Of a stretch of 64,000 bases of DNA, positions 24,055 through 31,913 are shown piece after piece; positions within the stretch are counted from its first letter, which is position 1; each line of letters begins with the position of its first letter. The notes beneath the pieces are model-generated. The model saw only the letters and a program-made list of their open reading frames with translations, had not been told where the DNA came from and made no database searches. The DNA comes from Pseudonocardia kujensis. GTDB taxonomy: Bacteria > Actinomycetota > Actinomycetes > Mycobacteriales > Pseudonocardiaceae. The position numbers and the translations under genes are program-made. The DNA lies in assembly GCF_021283305.1 (NCBI RefSeq), contig NZ_JAJSOK010000032.1:1-64000 (forward strand), in the 5' to 3' direction.

Positions 24055-24414
24055 ATGGGTGCGACGTGGGCGAGCTTCCTGGGCGGGCTCCTCGGCGCGC
24101 TGCTCGGCGCCGTGGCCAACATCCTGGTCGGCGAGGGCAAGCGGCGCCGGGAGGAGGACACCGCGCTGCTGGGCTGGTGCAGCCAGGTCTACGACTGGGT
24201 CGTCGAGGGGAAGGTCGCCCCGGAGGCCGCCCGCCACATGCTGGAGGAGCGGCGGATCGTGGGGCACTGGTACGCCTTCAACCGGCGGTACGCGAAGCGC
24301 GTCGACGCTATCCTGGACGAGCTCGACCGGGCCTTCGCGCCGCCGGAACCCACCGGTGCCGCCCGCGAGGAGTTCGTGCTCGACACGGAGGACGACGATG
24401 AGCGACCAGGCTGA
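24055..24414 (+). CDS. Small hypothetical membrane-anchored protein
   Basis: A 119-residue protein that begins with one hydrophobic segment (WASFLGGLLGALLGAVANILV, residues 5-25), then a basic patch GKRRRE and a helical, charged region (LLGWCSQVYDWVVEGKVAPEAARHMLEERR). It looks like a single-pass protein with its C-terminus in the cytoplasm. The frame overlaps the following small gene by 17 bp. No family is recognised. Confidence 0.55.
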   Translation: MGATWASFLGGLLGALLGAVANILVGEGKRRREEDTALLGWCSQVYDWVVEGKVAPEAARHMLEERRIVGHWYAFNRRYAKRVDAILDELDRAFAPPEPTGAAREEFVLDTEDDDERPG

Positions 24415-24568
24415 CGAACCCGTGGTCACCGAGGTGACGGCACGCCAGGTCCGCGCGGCCCGGTTCCGGGTCGTGCGGGACTCCGTCCAGGGCCGGGTCA
24501 CCCCCGAACGCATCCGCCGGCTCGCCCGGGTGCTGCTGCCGGGGGAGGACTCGCCGCAGACCGGCTGA
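24398..24568 (+). CDS. Small hypothetical protein
   Basis: A 56-residue protein (MSDQADEPVVTEVTARQVRAAR...) with a GGAGGACGACG site before its ATG, inside the last codons of the preceding gene. The middle is a basic amphipathic helix (RQVRAARFRVVRDSVQGR) and the rest (PERIRRLARVLLPGED) could be a second helix. Translational coupling to the membrane-anchored protein suggests that the two work together. Function unknown. Confidence 0.5.
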   Translation: MSDQADEPVVTEVTARQVRAARFRVVRDSVQGRVTPERIRRLARVLLPGEDSPQTG

Positions 24569-24595
24569 GCTCTTCAGCGGCCCACGACCCGGGGC

Positions 24596-24778
24596 TCAGC
24601 CCTCGCCGTCGGCGTCGGCCACGTCCGGGCTGTCGCCACGCGGGTCCTGCGTGCCCCCGTCGGGGCGGTCCTCCGGCGGCGCCGTCATCGTCGGCTCCGC
24701 GTCCTGGTCGACCGGGTCGTCGGGCAGGGCGGGCTCGTCCTCGGCCCTGCTGTGCTCGGGGTTCTGGGGGTCGGTCAT
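24596..24778 (-). CDS. Small acidic, disordered protein (doubtful)
   Basis: A 60-residue frame rich in Asp, Glu and Pro (MTDPQNPEHSRAEDEPALPDD...). It has no hydrophobic core and would be intrinsically disordered. Similar acidic small proteins are frequently annotated in actinobacteria. No clear ribosome site precedes the ATG, so it may not be expressed. Confidence 0.35.
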   Translation of the reverse strand: MTDPQNPEHSRAEDEPALPDDPVDQDAEPTMTAPPEDRPDGGTQDPRGDSPDVADADGEG

Positions 24779-24826
24779 GCCCGCGGCTACCCGGGTGGGG
24801 GTGGGGTATGCGGGCGGCCCGCCCGA

Positions 24827-25111
24827 TCAGAAGGGGATCAGCGGGACGAGGGTGGTGCGCAGGATCAGCACGCCGACGAAGACGATGATGAAGGCCAGGT
24901 CCAGGCTGATGCCGCCGAGGTTCACCGGCTTCACCACCCGGCGGACCGGCGCGATCACGGGCTCGGTGATCCCGTGGGTCACGCGGCGGGCCTGGTAGAG
25001 GGCGGCGCCGCCGCTGCCGGGGGAGAGCACCCCGATCCAGTCGACGACCACCCGCGCGAGCAGGACCAGCTGGAACAGCACCAGCAACAGCCCGAGGAGG
25101 GAGGCGATCAC
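24827..25111 (-). CDS. YggT-family membrane protein
   Basis: A 94-residue protein with two hydrophobic segments (LLGLLLVLFQLVLLARVVVDWI at the N-terminus and LDLAFIIVFVGVLILRTTLVPL near the C-terminus). Between them is the family signature ITEPVIAPVRRVVKP, so it is a YggT protein, usually of the cell membrane. In actinobacteria such genes are often near division genes or sepF; none is here. GTG start at 25111 after GGAAAGGAGACC. It is divergent from the SMC-like operon, with an 89-bp shared upstream region. Confidence 0.85.
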   Translation of the reverse strand: MIASLLGLLLVLFQLVLLARVVVDWIGVLSPGSGGAALYQARRVTHGITEPVIAPVRRVVKPVNLGGISLDLAFIIVFVGVLILRTTLVPLIPF

Positions 25112-25193
25112 GGCGGTCTCCTTTCCGGTTCCTCTTCGAGTGTCCCGATCGCAGGTGAGAGGGGCCTGAGAGTTTTCTGTCGGTAGGCCCTTC

Positions 25194-25199
25194 TAAGGT
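25194..25199 (+). promoter_or_regulatory. Candidate -10 element for a leaderless SMC-operon transcript
   Basis: TAAGGT fits the actinobacterial TANNNT -10 pattern and ends 7 bp before the ATG at 25207, the spacing typical of leaderless mRNAs. The -35 region is weak (TTTTCT about 15 bp upstream). If correct, the first gene starts at 25207 rather than at the GTG at 25201. Confidence 0.35.
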
Positions 25200-25200
25200 C

Positions 25201-26709
25201 GTGACCATGACGGCCGCCGCCTCCGTGGTGTCGCCCGCGGCGGACGCGACCGCCCGGGCGCGGTGGCGCGCGCTCGCGCTCACGGACCCGATCGCGCGGC
25301 TGGTGCGCAACGCGGCGCACGCCGGGATCGACGACGAGCTGTTCGACCTCCGCCAGCTCGCCCTCGCCGCCGTGGACCTCGTCGTCGGGTCGATGGGGTT
25401 CGCGCGGGAGGCGACCCTGGAGGAGGTCGCGGAGGACCTGACCGCACTGGCGGCCCGGATGCGGCCGGACCGCGCGCACCAGGCGCGGGACGTCGCGCAG
25501 GTGGTGCTGAAGGGCCTGCTCAACGAGGCGCACGAGCACCGCCGCTTCACCTACTGGTTCGCCGACCTGTCCGGCGAGCGGGTGGAGCGCGAGCCCTACA
25601 GCTTCCGGTTGCTCTCGTTGCGCGAGGCGGAGTACGGGCCGGTGCTGGTGGCGTCGGACCAGGCCATCACGCTCTTCCTGCACGGTCTCGACGTCGACCT
25701 GGAGGACGCGGACCGCGCGCTGGCGCACGTCCTGCAGCGCCAGCTCGACGACCGCCGCTTCGACGCCGCCGTGCGCACCGCCGCGCAGGCCGAGCGCACG
25801 TCGGTCGGCATCGCCGCGACGCTGTCCGAGCTGCTCGACGCGACCCGCCGGGACGTGGGGAGCCACGACTGGCTGGTCGACGTGCCGGAGCGGCTCGCGA
25901 TCGCCCGCCGGCACGTGGAGGAGCGCATCGGCGAGGACGACCGGTTCCTCGAGCACGTGCAGAGCGGGCTCGACGCCGAGACCAGCGGCGACGTGCGGGC
26001 GGCGTCCGGGCGGATCGTGGACCTGCTCGGGCGGGTCCGTCAGGTCCACCTCGACCTGGAACGGCGGCTGGTGGGCGCCCGCGAGGTCTTCCTCGCCGCG
26101 CAGGTCCGGCAGCGGCTGGCGAAGCGCCGCCGGTTGCGGATGCTCGCGCTGGGGGAGGACGTGCTGCGGCCCGCCCTCGTCCTGCCGCGCGAGCAGGCGG
26201 TCGAGGTCACCACGGCCTTCGCCGACCGCTCGCTCGGGGTCAGCGTGCCCCGGCTCGTCCGGTTCGACGACCTGCTCGACCAGCTGTGGGCGCCGCCGCG
26301 CCAGCGCGAGGCCGTCGAGCCGGTGACCGAGGAGGCCGGGCTCGACGAGGCCGCGGAGGAGGACGTGCAGCGGTACCCCGCCGCCGTCGTCGAGGCGGCG
26401 CGCGAGGTGCTCGACGGCGCCCGCGTCGAGCCGGCCCGGTTGTCGGACCTGCTCGACGGGTGCGGATCGGACGAGGTGGCCGAGCTGGTCCTGCTGTCGG
26501 CGTTGTGGGCCTTCGCCCCCGACCCGGTGGCGGACGAGGAGGAGCCCGACGGTTCGGTCGAGCTGGCGGCCGGCCTCGCGGCGGAGGACGACGGGACCCG
26601 CCTGGACCATCGCCTCGCGCGCGGCCGGGACCTGCTGCTCCGCGCCGCCGCGCCGGAGGAGGGCGGACCCGGGGTCGAGGAGGACGAACTGGAGCTGGTG
26701 GCGCCGTGA
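25201..26709 (+). CDS. SMC-partner protein, MukF/JetA-like by position
   Basis: A 502-residue, mostly helical, acidic protein with no recognised domain. It opens with a possible winged-helix region (DPIARLVRNAAHAGIDDELFDLRQLALAAVDLVVGSMG), has a long helical middle (HVEERIGEDDRFLEHVQSG..., DLERRLVGAREVFLAAQVRQRLAKRRRLRML), and ends with an acidic tail. As the first gene of a three-gene operon before a MukE-sized protein and an SMC-like ATPase, it is in the place of the kleisin MukF or JetA. That role is inferred from order, size and helical content only. The start may be the ATG at 25207. Confidence 0.6.
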   Translation: MTMTAAASVVSPAADATARARWRALALTDPIARLVRNAAHAGIDDELFDLRQLALAAVDLVVGSMGFAREATLEEVAEDLTALAARMRPDRAHQARDVAQVVLKGLLNEAHEHRRFTYWFADLSGERVEREPYSFRLLSLREAEYGPVLVASDQAITLFLHGLDVDLEDADRALAHVLQRQLDDRRFDAAVRTAAQAERTSVGIAATLSELLDATRRDVGSHDWLVDVPERLAIARRHVEERIGEDDRFLEHVQSGLDAETSGDVRAASGRIVDLLGRVRQVHLDLERRLVGAREVFLAAQVRQRLAKRRRLRMLALGEDVLRPALVLPREQAVEVTTAFADRSLGVSVPRLVRFDDLLDQLWAPPRQREAVEPVTEEAGLDEAAEEDVQRYPAAVVEAAREVLDGARVEPARLSDLLDGCGSDEVAELVLLSALWAFAPDPVADEEEPDGSVELAAGLAAEDDGTRLDHRLARGRDLLLRAAAPEEGGPGVEEDELELVAP

Positions 26710-26746
26710 GGGACCCGTCCGAGCGGCACTCCGAGCGGGGCGAGGC

Positions 26747-27472
26747 ATGAGCAATTCCGTCGCGGCCGACCTGACCGAGGTCAGGGCGGCGGCCGAGCTG
26801 GTGGCCTTCGGTCTGCAGCGCCGTGCCCGGCCGGTCGAGGGCAGCGACTACCGCGCCCTGCTGGACCGGTACCGGTCCGAGCTGCGGTTCCGGGACGTCG
26901 TCGACACCATGGCCGAGGGGCTCGGTCTCGAGGTGCTGGGCACCCCGCGGTCGGGGATCGTGCTCGCGCCCGAGCCCGGCGGCGCGTTCGCCACCCGGCT
27001 CGCCGACCTGCGCACCATGGACCAGGCGGAACGGCTGGTGTTCGGCCTGGTCCTGCTCGGGATCGCGGCCTACGCCTACCCGCAGGACGTCGACTTCGAC
27101 GACCCGGAGACCAAGCTGGTCGACGTCGTGAAGGTCGACGAGTTCCTCCGCTCGGCGATCGACACGCTGCAGGGCCAGGAGGGCGGCGAGGGCACGCCGG
27201 AGGAGCGTGCCCGGGCGGCCGCCGAGGTCTACGCCGACATGCCGCAGCTGATCACCACGCAGACGGGCCGCCGTGCCCGGGGCTGCACGCTGAAGGTGAT
27301 CGAGGACGCGCTGGGCTGGCTCGTCGACCAGGGCGCGGCCCGCGAGGCGACCTCGCTGGGCCCGGACGTCTACCACCTCACCGACCGCTTCCGGCTCCTC
27401 GTCGCCGACTCGGCCGGCGGTGCGGCCCTCGACGCACTGCGCGAGCTGCGTGCGGTGGGAGGAGCGGCGTGA
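26747..27472 (+). CDS. SMC-partner protein, MukE/JetB-like by position
   Basis: A 241-residue protein with two likely winged-helix regions. The first covers VRAAAELVAFGLQRRARPVEGSDYRALLDRYRSELRFRDVV and the second TLKVIEDALGWLVDQGAAREATSLGPDVYHLTDRFRLLVAD. A hydrophobic helix (RLVFGLVLLGIAAYAYP) lies between. Tandem winged helices are what MukE and JetB (KITE proteins) have, and the size fits. It is 37 bp after the first gene and overlaps the SMC-like start by GTGA, so the three proteins should be made in concert. Homology itself is not shown by eye. Confidence 0.6.
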   Translation: MSNSVAADLTEVRAAAELVAFGLQRRARPVEGSDYRALLDRYRSELRFRDVVDTMAEGLGLEVLGTPRSGIVLAPEPGGAFATRLADLRTMDQAERLVFGLVLLGIAAYAYPQDVDFDDPETKLVDVVKVDEFLRSAIDTLQGQEGGEGTPEERARAAAEVYADMPQLITTQTGRRARGCTLKVIEDALGWLVDQGAAREATSLGPDVYHLTDRFRLLVADSAGGAALDALRELRAVGGAA

Positions 27473-30400
27473 CGGCCCCGGTCATGTGGAAGATGAGCCG
27501 GGTCCGGCTGGACCGGGTGGGGCCGACGGCGGCGCGCTTCCTCGACGTCACCCTGGACTTCACGGACGAGCGGGACGGGCACCCCCTCGACTCGATCCTC
27601 TGGCTGCGCAACGGCGGCGGGAAGTCCACCGTGCTCTCGCTGATCTGCGCGCTGATCCGCCCCCGCCGCCGGGACTTCCTGGCCACCGCCGCCACCGGCA
27701 AGCACCTCGAGGACTACGTGCTGGGCGCCGACACCGCCCACGTCGTCGTCGAGTGGTCCGGCCCGGACGGGCGCTGCCTGGTCACGGGCGCGGTGCACGA
27801 GTGGGCCGACCGGGCCCAGCCGGCCGACCCGAACCGGGACCACGACCGGCTCACCTCACGCTGGTACCTGTTCCGGCCGCAGCCCGGGCGGGCGGAGCTC
27901 GACCTGCTGCCGTTCGAGATCGACGGTCGGCCGGCCACCCAGAAGGACTTCCTCGCCGCGCTGCGCACGTGGGACGCGGTCCCGCAGGCGGGCGTCGCGA
28001 TCACGGACGGGCAGGACCGCTGGGCCCGGCTCCTCGACGAGCACGGTCTCGACCCGGCCCTCTTCACCGCACTGCTGCAGATGAACGCCACCGAGGGCGG
28101 CATCGAGGGCCAGTTCCAGTTCCGCAACGCGGACCAGTTCGTGCGGTACCTGCTGGAGCTGATCGTCGACCCCGAGGTGCCCGGACAGGTGTCGGCGATC
28201 CTCGAGCGGGTCCGGTCGGGGTTGGCCGAGCGGCCCGAGCTGCTCGCCGACCTGGCGTTCGCCTCGGAGGCCGTGCCGCTGCTCCGCGCGCTCGCCGAGG
28301 GCCGCACGGCACTCGCCGAGGCCGAGGAGGCCGAGCGCGCGGTGCAGGAGCGGGCCGCCGGCCTGGCGGGCGCGATCGCGGCCGGGGTGCGCCGGGCCCG
28401 GCAGGAGGAGGCCGCGTCCTCCGACCGGCAGGAGGAGCTGTCCGCGCAGGTCACGGAGCTGCGCGGGCTGGCGGCCGCGGCCGAGGAGCGGGAGGCGGCC
28501 CTGCGTGCCCTCGCGGCGCGCCACCGGCTCGACGCGGCCCGGACCGAGCTGGCGGAGGCGCAGGCCGGCCAGGAGCGGGCGCGGGCGGCGCTCGCCGCCT
28601 GGCGCGGGGTCGTCGACGTGCTCCGGCTCCGCGAGGCCCGGGCGCGGGTGCGGTCGCTGGAGGAGCAGCTCGCGGCGATCGAGGAGGACGCGGAACCGTT
28701 GCGGCGCAAGCTCGCCGAGGCCGCTGCGCGGTACGCCCGGAGTCTTGACGAGACGCTCGTGGAACAGGCCGAGCAGGCCGCGGAGCTCGACGACCGGCTG
28801 TCGTCGGCGCGCGCGGCGGCGGAGGCGGCGCGGGAGCGCGCCCGATCCGCGACGAGCATCCAGGGACGGCTCTCCGGCGAGCTCGCGGCCCTGCGCACCC
28901 GGCTCGCGGAGCTCGACGCCGGTATCGCGGTGGCGCGCGGGCAGGGGCACCTCGGGCCGGAGGAGGAGGTCGCGGCGGCCGTCGAGCGACACCGGGCGGC
29001 CGACGCCGAGGCCGCCGCCGAGCTGGAGCGGCTGCTGGAGGAGCGGGCCGGGCTCCGGGAACGGCGGGACGAGCTGCGGGCGGCGGCGGACTCGCTCGCG
29101 ACCGCGCGGCGCGCCCTCCTCGAGCGGCACCGCACGGCGGCCGAGCGCGCCGCCGGCCTGCGGAGCCGGGTGGCCGAGCTGGCCGCCGACGACCGGTTGC
29201 GCGCGCTGACCGGCGGCGACGAGGTGGACCCGGTCGCCGAGGCGGGGGACCTCGAGGACCTGCTCACCGCGGCACTCGCGCGCACCGACCGGCACCGGGT
29301 GGAGCTGGCCGTCGAGGGGGCGGAGGACGAGCGGGCACTCGAGGCCCTGGCGGCGTCCGGGCTGCTCCCGCCGACGCTGGACCTCACCCGGGCGCAGGAG
29401 GCCGTGGAGGCCGCCGGGATCGCCGTCGCCACGGGGTGGCGGTACCTGGCCGACTCGGTCCCGCAGCGGGAGCACGCGGCCGTGCTGCGCGCGGCACCGG
29501 CGCTGGCGTCCGGACTGCTGGTGCACGCGGAGGCGGACCTGCCGGCGGCGCGGCAGGCGCTCGCCGAGGCCGGGATCCGGCCGACCACGGCCCTCGTCCT
29601 CGCCACGACCGCTGCTCTCGATGCCGTCGTGCAGGGTGGTGCCGCGGAGCAGTTCGAGCTGGTCACCCCCGCCGCGGCGCTCACCGACCCGGCCGCCGCC
29701 GGGGCCGAGACCGCTGCCCGTGAACGGACGAGGGCCGACCGGGCCGGCCGGGACGCCGCGCTGGTCGCCGACCGGGAACGCGACGACGACCTGCGCCGCA
29801 GCGTCCGCGCGCTGCGCGCCGACTGCCCGCCCGGCACCCTGGCGTCGCTCGACGGCGAGGTCACGGGGGCCGCCGAGGAGCTCGCCCGGGTCGACGAGGA
29901 CGCCGCGCGGGTCGCGGCCGACTTCGCCGCCGTCGACGAGCGGGAGCAGGACTGCGAACGCCGGCGCGAGGCCGCGGAGGCGACCCGGCGGGCAGCCGGG
30001 GTCGCCGCGGCCGTGCTCGACGGGCTGGCCGAGCGGCTGGCCGCCGCCGGCGAGTCCCGCGCGCGGGCCCAGGCGCTGCCGGCCGAGATCGAGGCCGCAC
30101 ACGCGGAGGTCGAGCAGGCCGGGTCGGCGGAGGAGACGGCCCGGCGGCAGGCACGGGAGGCCGAGGAGCTGGCCGCGGCGGTGCGCCGCAGCACGGCGAC
30201 ACTGCGGGAGGCCCGGGACGGGCTCGACGTGCCGGCCGGCGACCTCGAGACGGCCGAGGCGCTGTCCCTGACCGAGGCCCGGCGGGCCTGGGAGAGCGCC
30301 GAACGCGCCTACGCGCGGGAGGTCTCCGACTCCGCGCTGGTCGCGGCGGTCGTCGAGGCGCGGCGGGCCGTCGAGGTCCCCGCGCAGCAGGTGGGTGCCC

Positions 30401-31842
30401 TGCCCGCGGCCGTGCGCGAGGCCGCGGCGGCCCTGGCCGACGGTCCCGAGGCCGTCGATGCCGAGGCCCGTGCCGCGGCGACGGCGCGGGCCGAGCAGAC
30501 GGCGCAGGCCGCGGACGAGGCCGTGGGCTCCGCCCGGTCCGCGGTGGGGCTCGCCGAGGCCGAGCTGGCGCGGCTCCCGGCCGGCGGAGACCTCCCCGAT
30601 CCGCCGCCGGCCGATGCCGCCGAGGCGCTCGCCCTCGCGGCCGAGGCCGCGGAGGAGCACGCCGCGCACCGGGCGGCCACCGAGCGCGCCCGGACCGAGC
30701 ACGAGAAGGTCGGCGGGCTGCGGACCGAGGCGCGGGAGCGGGCGTCGGAGCTGGGCCATCAGGCGCAGCTGCTCGGCGTCGAGCCTCCGCCGGAGGAGAC
30801 CGCCGGCGTGGACGCGGACGGGATCGCCGTCGAGGAGGCCGCTGCCGAGGTGACCGCCGTCCGCGACCGCCTCGACGCGGCGGGTGCAGCGGTCCGGCGC
30901 GGCCGCGGCGCCGTCGAGAAGGTGGCGCGGGAGATCGTCCTCTGGTCCGCCGCGGACCGGTTCTCGGCGGTCAAGCCGGCGGTGCGGGACCGCTTCCGGG
31001 TCACCGACGTGGCCGGCGAGCTGGGTCCGGAGGCGGAGCACCTCGCCGGGGAGCTGGAGACCTACGCCGCGAACCTGCGGGGCCGGCTGGAGGAGCTCGA
31101 GGAGCACAAGTCGGTCGTCGTCACGGCCATGACCGGCATGGTGCGCCAGGCCCTCAAGTCGCTGGCCCGCGCGCAGTCGCTGTCCGAGCTGCCGGAGAAC
31201 CTCGGGCCGTGGGCCGGGCACCGGTTCCTCGACGTCGGGCCGCGGTCGGCCGTCGAGACCGCCGACGTGGTGGTGCGGGACCGCTGCGCCCGGCTCGTCG
31301 ACCTGCTCACCTCGCGGGGCGCGGAGGTCCCGCGCGGCCAGGAGCTGTTGTGGCAGGCCACGAACGCGGTGGTGGGCGACGGCAACTGGAAGGCACGGGT
31401 GCTCAAGCCGTCGACCACGCTCGCGCTGGAGCGGGTGCCGGTGGAACGGATGCGGAAGTGGTCCGGCGGTGAGAAGGTCACCATCTCGCTGCTGCTGTTC
31501 TGCATGGTCGCGAAGCTGCGGGCCACCAGCCGGGGCCGGGACCTGCCGGGCCTGGGTGCGCTGCCGCTCGACAACCCGCTCGGCAAGGCCAACTACGTGG
31601 TCTTCCTCGACCTGCAGCGCAAGGTCGCCGCCGCCAACGGCGTGCAGCTGATCTTCCTGACGGGCGTGGGGGACATGAAGGCGGTCGGCCGCTTCCCCAA
31701 CATCATCCGGCTGCGCAACACGGCGAACCGGGGCCGGGAGTACGTGCGGGTCGCGGACCGCACGCAGGCGGGGGAGGACCCGGCGGGCGCGATCGACACG
31801 ACCCGCCTCCACCGCGACGATCCGGTCCTCACCCTGCTGTAG
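27469..31842 (+). CDS. SMC-like ATPase with long coiled coils
   Basis: A 1457-residue protein with split ATPase ends and a central coiled coil, the SMC/Rad50/MukB plan. The Walker A is LRNGGGKST at about residues 46-54. Ala/Glu/Arg-rich coiled coil runs at about 285-580 and 750-1200, with a globular hinge of about 160 residues between. The C-terminal head has the ABC signature WSGGEKVTISL near 1330 and a Walker-B-like strand ALPLDNPLGKAN near 1365, followed by LIFLTGVGD. The usual catalytic Glu after the Walker B Asp is Asn here. Larger than typical JetC (about 1100) and similar to MukB (about 1480). It probably forms a DNA-handling complex with the two upstream proteins. Downstream is an unrelated convergent kinase gene: no JetD-like nuclease. 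Confidence 0.8.
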   Translation: MTAPVMWKMSRVRLDRVGPTAARFLDVTLDFTDERDGHPLDSILWLRNGGGKSTVLSLICALIRPRRRDFLATAATGKHLEDYVLGADTAHVVVEWSGPDGRCLVTGAVHEWADRAQPADPNRDHDRLTSRWYLFRPQPGRAELDLLPFEIDGRPATQKDFLAALRTWDAVPQAGVAITDGQDRWARLLDEHGLDPALFTALLQMNATEGGIEGQFQFRNADQFVRYLLELIVDPEVPGQVSAILERVRSGLAERPELLADLAFASEAVPLLRALAEGRTALAEAEEAERAVQERAAGLAGAIAAGVRRARQEEAASSDRQEELSAQVTELRGLAAAAEEREAALRALAARHRLDAARTELAEAQAGQERARAALAAWRGVVDVLRLREARARVRSLEEQLAAIEEDAEPLRRKLAEAAARYARSLDETLVEQAEQAAELDDRLSSARAAAEAARERARSATSIQGRLSGELAALRTRLAELDAGIAVARGQGHLGPEEEVAAAVERHRAADAEAAAELERLLEERAGLRERRDELRAAADSLATARRALLERHRTAAERAAGLRSRVAELAADDRLRALTGGDEVDPVAEAGDLEDLLTAALARTDRHRVELAVEGAEDERALEALAASGLLPPTLDLTRAQEAVEAAGIAVATGWRYLADSVPQREHAAVLRAAPALASGLLVHAEADLPAARQALAEAGIRPTTALVLATTAALDAVVQGGAAEQFELVTPAAALTDPAAAGAETAARERTRADRAGRDAALVADRERDDDLRRSVRALRADCPPGTLASLDGEVTGAAEELARVDEDAARVAADFAAVDEREQDCERRREAAEATRRAAGVAAAVLDGLAERLAAAGESRARAQALPAEIEAAHAEVEQAGSAEETARRQAREAEELAAAVRRSTATLREARDGLDVPAGDLETAEALSLTEARRAWESAERAYAREVSDSALVAAVVEARRAVEVPAQQVGALPAAVREAAAALADGPEAVDAEARAAATARAEQTAQAADEAVGSARSAVGLAEAELARLPAGGDLPDPPPADAAEALALAAEAAEEHAAHRAATERARTEHEKVGGLRTEARERASELGHQAQLLGVEPPPEETAGVDADGIAVEEAAAEVTAVRDRLDAAGAAVRRGRGAVEKVAREIVLWSAADRFSAVKPAVRDRFRVTDVAGELGPEAEHLAGELETYAANLRGRLEELEEHKSVVVTAMTGMVRQALKSLARAQSLSELPENLGPWAGHRFLDVGPRSAVETADVVVRDRCARLVDLLTSRGAEVPRGQELLWQATNAVVGDGNWKARVLKPSTTLALERVPVERMRKWSGGEKVTISLLLFCMVAKLRATSRGRDLPGLGALPLDNPLGKANYVVFLDLQRKVAAANGVQLIFLTGVGDMKAVGRFPNIIRLRNTANRGREYVRVADRTQAGEDPAGAIDTTRLHRDDPVLTLL

Positions 31843-31859
31843 CCCCCGAGATCCGCATC

Positions 31860-31900
31860 CCGGCAGGGGAACGTTCGAAAGCGGACGCTTCCCCTGCCGG
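31860..31900. terminator. Bidirectional hairpin between convergent genes
   Basis: Perfect 12-bp arms CCGGCAGGGGAA (31860-31871) and TTCCCCTGCCGG (31889-31900) enclose 17 bases between the SMC-like gene and the convergent xylulokinase-like gene. There is no strong T-run, but the position and stem strength fit a two-way terminator. Confidence 0.7.
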
Positions 31901-31913
31901 ACCGCCATCACGG

